From Bacteroidota bacterium (lineage in GTDB: Bacteria; Bacteroidota; Ignavibacteria; Ignavibacteriales; Ignavibacteriaceae), in the NCBI GenBank assembly GCA_021815405.1, contig JAKAGV010000011.1, positions 62,001 through 126,000 of the forward strand: DNA of 64,000 bases, in the 5' to 3' direction. This document shows, one piece after another, positions 33,823 to 43,543 of this stretch. Each line of letters opens with the position of its first letter. Positions within the stretch are counted from its first letter, which is position 1. The notes under the pieces were generated by a model that was given only the letters and a program-made list of their open reading frames with translations, searched no databases and was not told the origin of the DNA. The position numbers and the translations under genes were made by a program.

Positions 33823-36012
33823 TCAGCTTTTCATGCTTAAAGAAATTCTACTGCGTTGAATATCAATTCCGATTATTGTTACATCTATTATATCACCAAC
33901 ATTAATAATATCAAGTGGATTTTTCACAAACTTGTTCGCAATTTGTGAAATGTGAAGTAATCCATCTTGCTTCACACCGATATCGACAAATGCACCGAAG
34001 TCAACAACATTTCTAACCGTTCCTTTCAGTTTCATTCCTTCTTTTAGATCTTCCATCTTAAGAACGTCGCTGCGAAGGATTGGAGCCGGTATATCTTCTC
34101 GCGGATCTCTGCCTGGCTTTTTCAGATTTTCTATAATGTCAATTAAAGTAGGCTCACCTATTCCGATTTCTTCGGCTAATTTTTTTGTTCCTTTTTGATT
34201 AACAATTAGAGAAATGAACGAGCCGGAATCTTTTATTTTTGCAACTGGCATGCTAAACTTTTCAAGCAGCTTTTCTGTTGCCTGATAAGATTCAGGATGG
34301 ATGAAAGTGTTATCAAGGAGATTTTCGCCATTACGAATTTTTAAGAATCCTGCACATTGCTCGAATGCTTTTTCGCCAAGTCCGGTAACATCTAACAATT
34401 CATTTCGTGTCTTAAACTTACCAATCTTTTCTCGATGCTTCACGATGTTTTCAGCAATCCTTTTATTAAGCCCGGAAACGTAGGTTAGGAGAGAAGCAGA
34501 AGCGGTGTTCAAATCAACTCCTACATAATTGACGCAGCTTTCCACAACGTCATCGAGCTTTTCTGAGAGCAGCTTTTGGTCAACATCATGCTGGTATAAT
34601 CCAACTCCGATTGATTTAGGATCAATCTTTACAAGCTCTGCAAGCGGGTCTAACACTCTTCTTCCTATTGAAATATTTCCTCGCTGGCTTGCTTCAAGAT
34701 CCGGAAATTCTTTTTTAGCGACAGCCGAAGCTGAATAAACCGAAGCACCTGCCTCATTGGCAATTATATACTTACAATTAAGATTATGATTCTTTATAAT
34801 GTCTGCGATAAACTGTTCTGTCTCTCTGCTTGCAGTACCGTTGCCGATCGCTATTACTTCAACTTTGTACTTTTCGATAAGCACAACAACAACTTTTTCA
34901 GCTTCTTCTTTTTTATTTTTCGGCGGATGAGGATAGATTGTTGATCCTTCTATATATTTTCCCGTCTCATCAATAATGGCAACCTTGCTGCCGGAGACAA
35001 ATCCAGGATCTATTCCCATAATTATTTTATTTAGTAGCGGCGGCTGAAGTAGCAACTGACGAAGGTTTGAGGCAAATATTTCAATTGCATGAAGATCAGC
35101 AGCTTCAGTTAAATAGTTTCGTACTTCTTTTTCGATTGAAGGATAGATCAACCTTGAAAAAGAATCTTCGATTGTTGAATCTAATATTTCCATAAACACG
35201 GATTCTTTATATGATAAGAATTTATTCTTTATCCTCTTTAATATATCCAGTTCATCAAAACTTAGATTTATTTTAAGTGCTTTTTCTTTCTCGCCTCGAT
35301 TCAATGCAAGCGTTTGATAAGGCTTTAATTTGGTTATATCAATCTGGAATTCATAATAAATCTGGTAAATTTCCTTCTTCTCTTTTTCCCTCTGCTTCTC
35401 GCTTGTATTTTCGTCCGGTGTTTTATCTTTTGTTTTTTCTGATTTAACAACCGATTGCTCAAGCAGAAATTCTCTTACTGTTTTTCTAACTTCGGCGTCA
35501 TCGCTTATCATTTCAGCAATAATATCCTTAGCACCTTGTAAAGCTTCCTCAGCTGTTGCTACTCCAAGTTCTTCATTTATAAATTCTGCAAGCTTCTCTT
35601 TCAAGTTTCCTTCAAAGCTGGGATTTTCAAGAATGAATAGTGCAAGCGGTTCCAATCCTTTTGCCTTTGCAATTGTCCCGCGCGATTTTCTTTTCGGCTT
35701 GTATGGTAGGTAAAGATCTTCAAGTTCTTGCAGCTTTGTACAATCCATGATCTTGGCTTTTAACTCATCAGTAAGTTTACCCTGTTCTTCAATGCTTTTC
35801 AAAATGGTTTCTCTCCGCTCTTCCAGAAGAGTAAGATAATTCAATCTTTCTTCAATCTGACGAAGTACGTCTTCATCCAGCCCGCCGGTTCGTTCCTTGC
35901 GATACCTTGCTATAAATGGAATCGTAGCGTCCTCTTTAAAGAGTTTTATTACCGAGTCAACTTGTTCGTCTCTTATACTTAATTCTTTTGCTATTATTGA
36001 TGGTATATTCAT
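33823..36012 (-). CDS. tex: Tex-family RNA-binding transcription accessory protein
   Basis: A 729-residue Tex/YhgF protein. The N-terminus has IAKELSIRDEQVDSVIKLF and IPFIARYRKERTGGLDED. The YqgF-like core starts IMGIDPGFVSGSKVAIID. A helix-hairpin-helix pair (about 490-560) has DLNTASASLLTYVSGLN. The C-terminal S1 domain (about 655-729) reads LKGTVRNVVDFGAFVDIGV, HISQIANKFV. Tex binds RNA and interacts with RNA polymerase in other species. Length is normal. No operon partner is apparent. Confidence 0.95.
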   Translation of the reverse strand: MNIPSIIAKELSIRDEQVDSVIKLFKEDATIPFIARYRKERTGGLDEDVLRQIEERLNYLTLLEERRETILKSIEEQGKLTDELKAKIMDCTKLQELEDLYLPYKPKRKSRGTIAKAKGLEPLALFILENPSFEGNLKEKLAEFINEELGVATAEEALQGAKDIIAEMISDDAEVRKTVREFLLEQSVVKSEKTKDKTPDENTSEKQREKEKKEIYQIYYEFQIDITKLKPYQTLALNRGEKEKALKINLSFDELDILKRIKNKFLSYKESVFMEILDSTIEDSFSRLIYPSIEKEVRNYLTEAADLHAIEIFASNLRQLLLQPPLLNKIIMGIDPGFVSGSKVAIIDETGKYIEGSTIYPHPPKNKKEEAEKVVVVLIEKYKVEVIAIGNGTASRETEQFIADIIKNHNLNCKYIIANEAGASVYSASAVAKKEFPDLEASQRGNISIGRRVLDPLAELVKIDPKSIGVGLYQHDVDQKLLSEKLDDVVESCVNYVGVDLNTASASLLTYVSGLNKRIAENIVKHREKIGKFKTRNELLDVTGLGEKAFEQCAGFLKIRNGENLLDNTFIHPESYQATEKLLEKFSMPVAKIKDSGSFISLIVNQKGTKKLAEEIGIGEPTLIDIIENLKKPGRDPREDIPAPILRSDVLKMEDLKEGMKLKGTVRNVVDFGAFVDIGVKQDGLLHISQIANKFVKNPLDIINVGDIIDVTIIGIDIQRSRISLSMKS

Positions 36013-36268
36013 ATCAATTAAAAATTCGAAATTAAAAATTCAAAAAATTTGAAATCATATTTATTGTTAAATTGTTCTATTGTTTAATTGCCTTTAATAT
36101 TAAAAAATGAAACAATTTAATAAAGCATCCAAAGTAAAAGTAAAGAAAATTGTTTTGCAACTTGATAATATCAAATAAATTTTTAAGAAACGTCTTTGAG
36201 ACTTACGCAACAAAAATTCTCGAAAGATTTGATTAATTAACACGTCAAAATTTAAGATAGGAGTAATT

Positions 36269-37057
36269 ATGAAGTTTCTAAGTAAATCATTCTTCTTTAC
36301 CGCTTTGATGATACCTGTACTGACTTTTGCCGCTTCATCCGATTTTACAACGAGCGGCAAAGAATATAAGATTAAAACTACAACAGTAAAATATTTAAGC
36401 GGTAAAGATACTGTAAGCGCTTACCTGGCTGTTCCCGAAGTGAAAGGAAAATTTCCGGCATTAATTGTAATTCATGAATGGTGGGGATTAACTCCGTGGA
36501 TGAAACAAAATGCAGAAAATTTTGCTAAAAGAGGGTACGTTGCACTTGCAATTGACCTGTTCCGGGGCAAAGTAACAAATGATCCAAAAGAAGCAATGGA
36601 GCTTGTAAAAGCTCTACCGAAAGAAAGAGCAATAACAGATTTAAAATCAGCTTACGCTTATTTGCTAAAGATGAATGAAGTTGATACAAAAAGAATTGGT
36701 TCGATAGGTTGGTGCTTTGGCGGAGGATATTCATTTCAAGCGGCATTGAATCTGCCAAATTTAAAAACCTGCGTTGTCAATTACGGCAGCCTTTCATCAG
36801 ATGAAAATTTAATTAGGAATATTCATTGTCCAGTTCAGTGCAATTTCGGAGATGAAGACAAAGCGATACCGCCTTCTGAGGTAAGGGCTTTCGACGCTGC
36901 TGCTAAAAAGGTTGGATTGAATGTGACGGTTAATTTTTTCCCAGGTGTAGGTCATGCGTTTATGAATCCCGGTAACAAAACCGGTTACAAGAAAAATATT
37001 GCCGATGAGGCATGGAAAGATATTTATGCTTTCCTTGATAAAACTTTAAAAAAATAA
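36269..37057 (+). CDS. Secreted dienelactone-hydrolase family protein
   Basis: A 262-residue DLH-fold enzyme with a signal peptide (MKFLSKSFFFTALMIPVLTFA). The catalytic Cys149 is in GWCFGGG, with Glu70 in HEWWG, Asp near 194-196 in GDEDKAIPP and His228 in GVGHAF. The Cys nucleophile and HEWWG are diagnostic. Exported DLH-like proteins hydrolyse esters or lactones; the actual substrate is unknown. ATAGGAG precedes the ATG. A hairpin terminator follows. Confidence 0.88.
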   Translation: MKFLSKSFFFTALMIPVLTFAASSDFTTSGKEYKIKTTTVKYLSGKDTVSAYLAVPEVKGKFPALIVIHEWWGLTPWMKQNAENFAKRGYVALAIDLFRGKVTNDPKEAMELVKALPKERAITDLKSAYAYLLKMNEVDTKRIGSIGWCFGGGYSFQAALNLPNLKTCVVNYGSLSSDENLIRNIHCPVQCNFGDEDKAIPPSEVRAFDAAAKKVGLNVTVNFFPGVGHAFMNPGNKTGYKKNIADEAWKDIYAFLDKTLKK

Positions 37058-37063
37058 TTTTTG

Positions 37064-37092
37064 GTGAAACTCATTTTCAAAGTGAGTTTCAC
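37064..37092. terminator. Rho-independent terminator
   Basis: GTGAAACTCA (37064-37073) pairs with TGAGTTTCAC (37083-37092) over a 9-base loop, 6 bp after the DLH stop, followed by an AT-rich tail with several T runs. Confidence 0.8.
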
Positions 37093-37239
37093 ATAAATTT
37101 TATTTATTTTTTCTTCGTGAAGTTTTATAGTTATAATTAATTGGTTTAGTACGGCTTCACATTTTTTTTTAACTTGTTTTGCTTATACCAAAAGAATAAG
37201 CAATGAATTTAACCAGCTCAAAAAGCAGGGAGAATAAAA

Positions 37240-38487
37240 ATGAAAAACAATCAAATGACGGACTTTGAAACTAAGTGTGTCCATTCAGGAATGGGCGAGT
37301 TTGAATATGGGGCAGTAGTCCCGCCGATTTATCAAACATCAACTTTTAAATTTGAATCCGCAAAGCATGGTGCGGCTCTTTTTGCGGGCGAAGAAAAAGG
37401 ATATATTTACACGCGAATGCTTAATCCCACTGTAGAGGCTTTGGAAAATTCCATTGCGGAACTTGAAAGCGGGTACAAGGGATTAGGATGCGCAAGCGGA
37501 ATGGCGGCTGTTCATACCGTGTTTGCAAGCCTTTTGCAGGCTGGCGATCATGTCGTTTGTTCGACTGCGGTTTATGGACCTACAAATACGCTGCTTGGAA
37601 CAATAATGAAAAAGTTTGGAGTAGAGACTTCTTTTGTTGATACTTCAAATCTTGAAGAAGTTCGAAATGCAGTAAGACCTAACACTAAAATTTATTATAT
37701 CGAGACTCCTGGTAATCCAACTCTTTCGATTTCAGATATATCGGCAATAGCTGAAATTGCACATGCAAACAATTCTTTGCTTATTGTTGACAACACTTTC
37801 ATGAGCCCGGCTCTTCAGAAGCCTATTGAACTTGGGGCGGACATTGTCCTTCACAGTCTGACTAAATTCTTAAATGGTCATGCTGATGTTATTGGAGGAA
37901 TTGTTGTCGTCAAAGATGAGGCGATGTATAAAGTATTTAGAAAAACATTAAATCAAACCGGCGGTGTAATTGATCCGTTTAATTCGTTTCTTGTACATCG
38001 CGGAATTAAGACTTTATCCCTGCGCATGCAAAGGCATTGCGAAAATGCTATCAAAGTTGCCGAGTTTCTAGAAAAACATCCGGCAGTCAATAAAGTATTT
38101 TATCCAGGTTTAAAGAGCCATCCTCAATACGAGCTAGCTAAAAAGCAGCAGCTTGGATCAGGCGGAATGATCACGTTTGAGCTTGAAGGAGGCGAATCTA
38201 CTCTGCCTAATGGATCACCCTCAACGGTAGGCGGATTTGAAGCTGGTCAACTGCTGATGAACTCTGTTAAGCTTTGCCAGTTAGCAGTAAGCCTCGGTGG
38301 AGTTGAAACACTGATACAGCATCCGGCAAGCATGACTCACTATACTATGGGAAGGCAAGCAAGAGAGGCTGCAGGAATTTCCGAAGGACTCATCAGGCTT
38401 TCGGTAGGCATTGAAAATGTAAAAGACATTATCGGCGATTTAGAACAGGCGCTGGAAAAAGTAAACCAGGCTGCAAATGTTTTTTAA
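37240..38487 (+). CDS. PLP-dependent trans-sulfuration enzyme (cystathionine/methionine gamma-lyase type)
   Basis: A 415-residue Cys/Met-metabolism PLP enzyme. PLP binds Lys209 in HSLTKFLNGHAD. Other blocks are YIYTRMLNPTVEALE, CASGMAAV, YYIETPGNPTLSI, IVDNTFMSPALQKP and GLIRLSVGIENV. At the site where Pseudomonas methionine gamma-lyase has a substrate-specifying Cys, the sequence is VYGPTNTLLG, so classical MGL specificity is not supported. Cystathionine gamma-lyase, gamma-synthase or a broad-range lyase are all possible. AGGGAG precedes the ATG. Confidence 0.88.
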   Translation: MKNNQMTDFETKCVHSGMGEFEYGAVVPPIYQTSTFKFESAKHGAALFAGEEKGYIYTRMLNPTVEALENSIAELESGYKGLGCASGMAAVHTVFASLLQAGDHVVCSTAVYGPTNTLLGTIMKKFGVETSFVDTSNLEEVRNAVRPNTKIYYIETPGNPTLSISDISAIAEIAHANNSLLIVDNTFMSPALQKPIELGADIVLHSLTKFLNGHADVIGGIVVVKDEAMYKVFRKTLNQTGGVIDPFNSFLVHRGIKTLSLRMQRHCENAIKVAEFLEKHPAVNKVFYPGLKSHPQYELAKKQQLGSGGMITFELEGGESTLPNGSPSTVGGFEAGQLLMNSVKLCQLAVSLGGVETLIQHPASMTHYTMGRQAREAAGISEGLIRLSVGIENVKDIIGDLEQALEKVNQAANVF

Positions 38488-38532
38488 TTTCACATTCCGT
38501 ATTTTTCCCATCAAAAAAAATTTGAGGCAGTA

Positions 38533-40068
38533 ATGGGATTTGAAAGGTCCGCAGGAATTTTACTTCATCCGACTTCTTTGCCAGGTAAATTTGGAATCGG
38601 CGATTTAGGAATTGAAGCATATAACTTTGTAAATTTTTTGGAAGCAGCGGGACAAAAACTGTGGCAGGTATTTCCGCTCGGACCAACAGGCTACGGCGAT
38701 TCTCCTTATCAATGCTTTTCTGCCTTTGCCGGTAATCCATTATTGATAAGTCCCGAAAAACTTTTTGAAAGAGGTTTTCTATCAAGTGAGGACATTAAAT
38801 ACGTCCCGCATTTTAATCCTCACCAGATAGATTTCGGCGAAATAATAAATTATAAAAAGAGTTTGCTTCATAAATCGTTTGAATATTTCAAGAAAGATAA
38901 CAACGGTACTCAAGGCTCATTCGATGAATTCTGTAATGCGAATAAAGATTGGCTGGAAGATTTTTCCTTCTTCATGGCGGCAAAAGATTTTCACGGCGGA
39001 AGGCTTTGGACATCTTGGGATAAAGGACTTGTTCATCGTGATGAAGCTGCATTGAAAACATGGAAAGAAAAGTTAGAAGATGATATCAACTATCATAAAT
39101 TTGTTCAGTTCCAATTTTTTTCTCAATGGAAAGAACTAAAAACTTTTGCGAATAATAAAGGCATAAAAATTATTGGTGACATGCCTATATTTATTGCATA
39201 CGACAGCGCCGATTTATGGGCTCATAAAGAACTCTTTTCTGTCGACAAGGAAGGTGAACTTGAAACAGTTGCTGGTGTTCCGCCGGATTATTTTAGCGAG
39301 ACTGGACAGCTTTGGGGAAACCCACTTTACCGCTGGAAAGTAATGGAACAGGATGACTTTCTCTGGTGGCGTCAAAGATTTTCACAGCTTCTTGAAATGA
39401 TTGATATTATCCGAATCGATCATTTCAGGGGCTTTGATGCTTATTGGGAAATTCCCGGAGGAGCGACAAATGCTATTAAAGGACGATGGGTGAAAGCTCC
39501 CGGAGAAAAATTATTTAATACTGTAAAGAAATATTTAGGCGATGTTCCCATTCTTGCTGAAGATCTTGGCGTGATAACAAAAGATGTTGTTGCTCTTCGT
39601 GATAAATATAATTTCCCTGGTATGAAAATACTTCAGTTTGCTTTTGGTACCGGCATGGAACGAAAATTTCTTCCTCACAATTATATTCGGAACTGCATGG
39701 TCTATACCGGTTCTCATGATAACGATACAACGCGTGCTTATTTTGAAAAAGTTAAAACTGAAAACCACGATATCTATTCACATGTTCAAAGATATTTGAA
39801 TTATTACGGTGACGATATTACCGGAGAGCTTATCAGAGCTGCTTATGCATCGGTTGCTGATCTTGTAGTTATTCCGATGCAGGATATACTCAAGCTAGGC
39901 GGCGAAGCGAGAATGAACTTTCCTGGAAAACTCGGCGGCAACTGGACATGGCGCTTTACTTGGGACCATGTCTATCATGATCTTGCAAAGTATTATAAAG
40001 AGCTTGCTAAGCTTTATGAACGACCGCCTGCACCCGAAGAGGTTGTTGAAATTGAAACCGAAGAATAA
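38533..40068 (+). CDS. malQ: 4-alpha-glucanotransferase MalQ (amylomaltase)
   Basis: A 511-residue GH77 enzyme that transfers alpha-1,4-glucan segments in glycogen and maltodextrin metabolism. The start has RSAGILLHPTSLPGKFGIGDLG, then LGPTGYGDSPYQ. The nucleophile Asp lies in IRIDHFRGFDAYWEIP, the acid Glu in LAEDLGVIT, and the third Asp in SHDNDTTR. Length is normal for the bacterial short form. It is 45 bp after the PLP enzyme and 24 bp before the membrane-protein gene, so all three could be co-transcribed. Confidence 0.95.
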   Translation: MGFERSAGILLHPTSLPGKFGIGDLGIEAYNFVNFLEAAGQKLWQVFPLGPTGYGDSPYQCFSAFAGNPLLISPEKLFERGFLSSEDIKYVPHFNPHQIDFGEIINYKKSLLHKSFEYFKKDNNGTQGSFDEFCNANKDWLEDFSFFMAAKDFHGGRLWTSWDKGLVHRDEAALKTWKEKLEDDINYHKFVQFQFFSQWKELKTFANNKGIKIIGDMPIFIAYDSADLWAHKELFSVDKEGELETVAGVPPDYFSETGQLWGNPLYRWKVMEQDDFLWWRQRFSQLLEMIDIIRIDHFRGFDAYWEIPGGATNAIKGRWVKAPGEKLFNTVKKYLGDVPILAEDLGVITKDVVALRDKYNFPGMKILQFAFGTGMERKFLPHNYIRNCMVYTGSHDNDTTRAYFEKVKTENHDIYSHVQRYLNYYGDDITGELIRAAYASVADLVVIPMQDILKLGGEARMNFPGKLGGNWTWRFTWDHVYHDLAKYYKELAKLYERPPAPEEVVEIETEE

Positions 40069-40092
40069 CCTTCTGCTTTTTTAATTTTTTAA

Positions 40093-41235
40093 ATGTTCGA
40101 GCGAAGACATTACATAAACTTAATCTCGTTGCTTCTGACTGCATTTGTCAGCAGTGTTTATTTTTTCAAATATTCTTCTGTCTATCTTCGGCATCCATTT
40201 TTATTAACTGCAATTTATATTCTAATTTTCGTTTTCGTTGCTTTAGCTATTGGAAAAATCAAAGATGAAAACTTATTGATTTCCAACCGTAAGTTTTTGA
40301 TAACATTTTCTATTCTAATTTTAGCAGCCACATTTCTGTGGATTACTTTTCTGCCGCGGTTCGGACAGATTGGGAGGTTGCCTGCAATTAAAGATTGGCT
40401 TGATAGGTTTTTCTCAGGCAGATTTCCTTATAATTCACCCTTTACACCATCGGGGTATCCTTTTCTATTCTTCTCTTCAATACCATTTTACTTTATTGGG
40501 AACATCGGTTATTTGGAAATTGCGGGATTAGTTCTTTTTATTTATTTGCTCTTTCTTTCTGCGAAAAGTCGTAAGGAAATTTTTGTTGTGTTGATTATTT
40601 TACTTATGACGCCCATTCTTTATTACGGTATTGTTGTTCGCGATGAATTGTTCTTTAACATGATGATTCCACTGGCAACAATTTTTATCGCGGAGAAATA
40701 TTTAAACGTCGATAAGTCGGATTTAAAATTTATCCTGATAGGAATATTGTTTGGACTTGCACTTTCAACTCGTTCGGTTGTAGCAATTATATATGCGATT
40801 TATTTGCTTTATGTTTTTAGAACTGCTATACCGAAAGGATTATTTTTCTTGATAATTGTGTCGTCTGTTTTTATCCTTCTATTAATACCGTTTTTAATTT
40901 GGGATGAAAAGTCTTTCATGCACAACGGTCCGATTGCGATTCAATCATATCTTTCTCACATTCCATTTTGGAGTGCAGTATTATTTATCTTAATATCTGC
41001 TGCGGCAGGTTGGATAGCGGCAGACTTGCAGGAAGTTTTTTTTGCATGCGGGATTTTCCTTTTTATCCCGGTATTCGTTTCAATGCTGATTCAAATTTCG
41101 CAAGTTGGATTTAATGAGGCAATCGTCAATGACATTTTCGATCCATCATACTATATATTCTGCATTCCATTCCTACTTCTATCAATTAAAGATTATAAAG
41201 TCGATAAAACTTTAGGGAAGATTTTAACTGATTAA
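40093..41235 (+). CDS. Polytopic membrane protein, possibly GT-C-like
   Basis: A 380-residue protein with about nine hydrophobic helices. A polar loop (about 100-125) reads RLPAIKDWLDRFFSG, followed by FPYNSPFTPSGYPFLF, which resembles the periplasmic loop of GT-C-fold mannosyltransferases with an acidic residue and aromatic/proline-rich stretch. No DxD motif is obvious, so the enzyme role is a guess. The start is ATG 40093 with no clear ribosome site. 24 bp downstream of malQ. Confidence 0.55.
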   Translation: MFERRHYINLISLLLTAFVSSVYFFKYSSVYLRHPFLLTAIYILIFVFVALAIGKIKDENLLISNRKFLITFSILILAATFLWITFLPRFGQIGRLPAIKDWLDRFFSGRFPYNSPFTPSGYPFLFFSSIPFYFIGNIGYLEIAGLVLFIYLLFLSAKSRKEIFVVLIILLMTPILYYGIVVRDELFFNMMIPLATIFIAEKYLNVDKSDLKFILIGILFGLALSTRSVVAIIYAIYLLYVFRTAIPKGLFFLIIVSSVFILLLIPFLIWDEKSFMHNGPIAIQSYLSHIPFWSAVLFILISAAAGWIAADLQEVFFACGIFLFIPVFVSMLIQISQVGFNEAIVNDIFDPSYYIFCIPFLLLSIKDYKVDKTLGKILTD

Positions 41236-41298
41236 TTTTTATAATCTAATTTTAACAAAAATAATTCTTAGTTCAAGAAAAGGTATCTTAAAGAGCGA

Positions 41299-42651
41299 TT
41301 AAGTTTGATTTGCTCTCATAACTAATTTGTAGGCAGGATATGTTATTGCTGCAAATATTAGAGCAAAGATAGCATTTAGAGGATCACCGAAAACATCGCC
41401 AATTAAAAATAGAAATGAGCCTGCAAGAAAGATTAAAGTAGTTGCGGGATATCCCCACGTTTTAAATGGTCTTTTCAAATCCGGTTCCTTTTTTCTAAGC
41501 TTGATCAAAGAGGAAAATCCCAGGAAATAATTTGCTACATAGAAGAACGCCGAAATGGCAATCAAAGTATCAACCGACCCGGAAATTATTAAGACTATAA
41601 CAAAAGCCGTGGTGAAAAATAGCGCTCTGCGAGGAGTTCCAGTTTCACTGACTGATGAAATTCTTTTTATAAATAAGCCATCGCGTCCAAGTCCGAATAT
41701 TATTCTTGTTGCAATTAGCAGGACAGCATTTAATACACTAATAAGAGCAACAATTGAAAGTATGGTAATTATTTTACTTCCAGCGGCTCCGAAAATAACT
41801 TGAGCAGCATCTGTAGCCGGTGCAATAGAAGATGCGAGTTTAGAAACGGGAAGAACGTAGAGGAGCCCAGCATTTACTGACAAATAAATAATTGCCGTTA
41901 TAAGTAACCCGCCTATTGCCGAACGCGGCAAATTCTTACCGGGATTTTTATCTTCCTCTGAAAAATAAATTATGTTATACCAACCATCATAAGAAAATAT
42001 AATTGATTGAAGAGCGATGATAAATCCGAAGAAAAATGCCGAGACTGTTGACGGCATTTTAATCGTCTCCGTTTCACCGGAAAGTTTTCCGCCGCCCCAT
42101 AAAAAGCAAGCTATGATAAAAGCAAAGTAGATAAGAGCTTTAATGAAGCTTGTTAATTCCTGCGTTCTGCTGCCGGAGCGGAGTCCGATCCATTGGATAA
42201 TTGTGAAGGCAAGAATAATTAATATTGCAATTTCTTTTATACTTGTCTGCAAGCCCGTGAAAATTATTACTGCGAACTCGCTGATAGCTAAGGCAATCGA
42301 AGCCAGAGTAGCGCAATTTGCAATCCAATCACTCCAGCCAATTACAAATCCGCCATAGCTGCCGAATGCTCTTCTGACATAAACGTACCATCCGCCTGCT
42401 TTTGGAATTGCTGTCGCCAGTTCAATTGAAGATAAAGTTCCGAGAAAGGAATAAATTCCGCCGAGAGTCCAGGCAAGCATAATTATCAAAGGGCTGCCCA
42501 GGTTTGCTGCAACCATTCCTGGTGTACGAAGGATTCCAACACCGATTGTTCCTCCGATTGTAATGGCGATTCCAAAACTTACGCCTAAAATTTTTTTAAG
42601 ACCTTGTTTTTCTACGACCTGCACTTGAGCCTGAATAGTAGAATTTTTCAT
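41299..42651 (-). CDS. APC-family amino acid permease
   Basis: A 450-residue inner-membrane transporter with about 12 helices. The N-terminal helix reads IAITIGGTIGVGILRTPGMVAANLG, the substrate-binding glycine-rich break typical of APC (LAT/YjdE-like) permeases. SYDGWYNIIYFSEEDKNPGKNLPRSAIGG is the conserved middle block. It probably exchanges or takes up amino acids with protons. Another APC permease is at 50503-52026. Monocistronic, and divergent from the lipoprotein at 43048. Confidence 0.87.
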   Translation of the reverse strand: MKNSTIQAQVQVVEKQGLKKILGVSFGIAITIGGTIGVGILRTPGMVAANLGSPLIIMLAWTLGGIYSFLGTLSSIELATAIPKAGGWYVYVRRAFGSYGGFVIGWSDWIANCATLASIALAISEFAVIIFTGLQTSIKEIAILIILAFTIIQWIGLRSGSRTQELTSFIKALIYFAFIIACFLWGGGKLSGETETIKMPSTVSAFFFGFIIALQSIIFSYDGWYNIIYFSEEDKNPGKNLPRSAIGGLLITAIIYLSVNAGLLYVLPVSKLASSIAPATDAAQVIFGAAGSKIITILSIVALISVLNAVLLIATRIIFGLGRDGLFIKRISSVSETGTPRRALFFTTAFVIVLIISGSVDTLIAISAFFYVANYFLGFSSLIKLRKKEPDLKRPFKTWGYPATTLIFLAGSFLFLIGDVFGDPLNAIFALIFAAITYPAYKLVMRANQT

Positions 42652-43047
42652 TTTTTATTCCCAATATATGAGCGTTGAACTTAAAGAAATCACTAATATG
42701 AAACAATTGGAGGGAAGGTAGTCCTTCATTCATTACATGATAATTTTGTGACCTGAATCTAACCGCTTTTATTTAGAAAAAATTCTTGTTGAGTTATTAA
42801 AGTTATTTAGTATCTTTCAACAGGAAATGATATTCTCTCATTCAGCTAAAGCTTGGCTGCGGATTGAGCTTTTGAGAAATTTAATACTGAACTATTTTCA
42901 ATTTATTCTATAGATATAATATTGAACAGGTTTCAATTATATATCAAATTCATAACACGAATTTTTAGAAATATTGTTTTGTTACTTATTCTTCCAATCA
43001 AATATTAAAATCAAAATTGACTAAATAAAATGCAAACGGAGAATTAA
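42652..43047. other. Gene-free gap between divergent genes
   Basis: AT-rich. A weak hairpin may form from CTCATTCAGC (42837-42846) with GCTG (42856-42859) and TGAG (42865-42868). I see no ORF, repeat or clear promoter. Confidence 0.4.
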
Positions 43048-43509
43048 ATGAGAATAAAATTTTACTTTTTAGCTCTCTTCAGCCTATATTTAATAGGTTG
43101 TACCTCAAGCAAGCAATCGGTACAAGAAACAAATTATTCCATCAAGAACATTCCCCCGGGGCAATGCAGAATAGTTGCATCGATAGTTAAAATTGATTCA
43201 ACATTATCCACGGGGAATGAAAATGATCCGTGCTCTAAAGCTCCGTGTACAGCATGGATAAGAGTAAAAAACATAGTTGGTTATGGTGCAGGTTCTGCAG
43301 CCCTGAGCCCAAGTGATACACTCAAAGCTAAATTTGCTTTCACATTGAATCCAACTACGAAAAAAACTTTTCCGACTTTAAAAGAAAATTTTCCGGGTTT
43401 GGAAGAAGGCTCATCATTCTTGGCTGATATTCAATTGATGCCATCCAATCCAGCGAATCATAAAAAAGAAAAAGTTTATTTGATTTACGGTTATACAAAA
43501 TTAAAGTAG
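43048..43509 (+). CDS. Predicted lipoprotein of unknown function
   Basis: A 153-residue protein. The signal MRIKFYFLALFSLYLIGC has lipobox LIGC at residue 18, followed by TSSKQSVQE. The mature part has KNIPPGQCRIVASIVKID and a Cys pair (DPCSKAPCTAWIRV), which hints at a disulfide. No family recognised. GGAG lies before the ATG. The type IX-secreted giant starts 34 bp downstream, so they may be co-transcribed. Confidence 0.7.
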   Translation: MRIKFYFLALFSLYLIGCTSSKQSVQETNYSIKNIPPGQCRIVASIVKIDSTLSTGNENDPCSKAPCTAWIRVKNIVGYGAGSAALSPSDTLKAKFAFTLNPTTKKTFPTLKENFPGLEEGSSFLADIQLMPSNPANHKKEKVYLIYGYTKLK

Positions 43510-43543
43510 TATTTCTATCTGCACCTAAAATGAAAGGATGTTT

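Noticed and set aside
37240-38487. Firm call as methionine gamma-lyase
   Set aside because: The substrate-specifying Cys is absent (Pro in VYGPTN), so only the broader family is supported.
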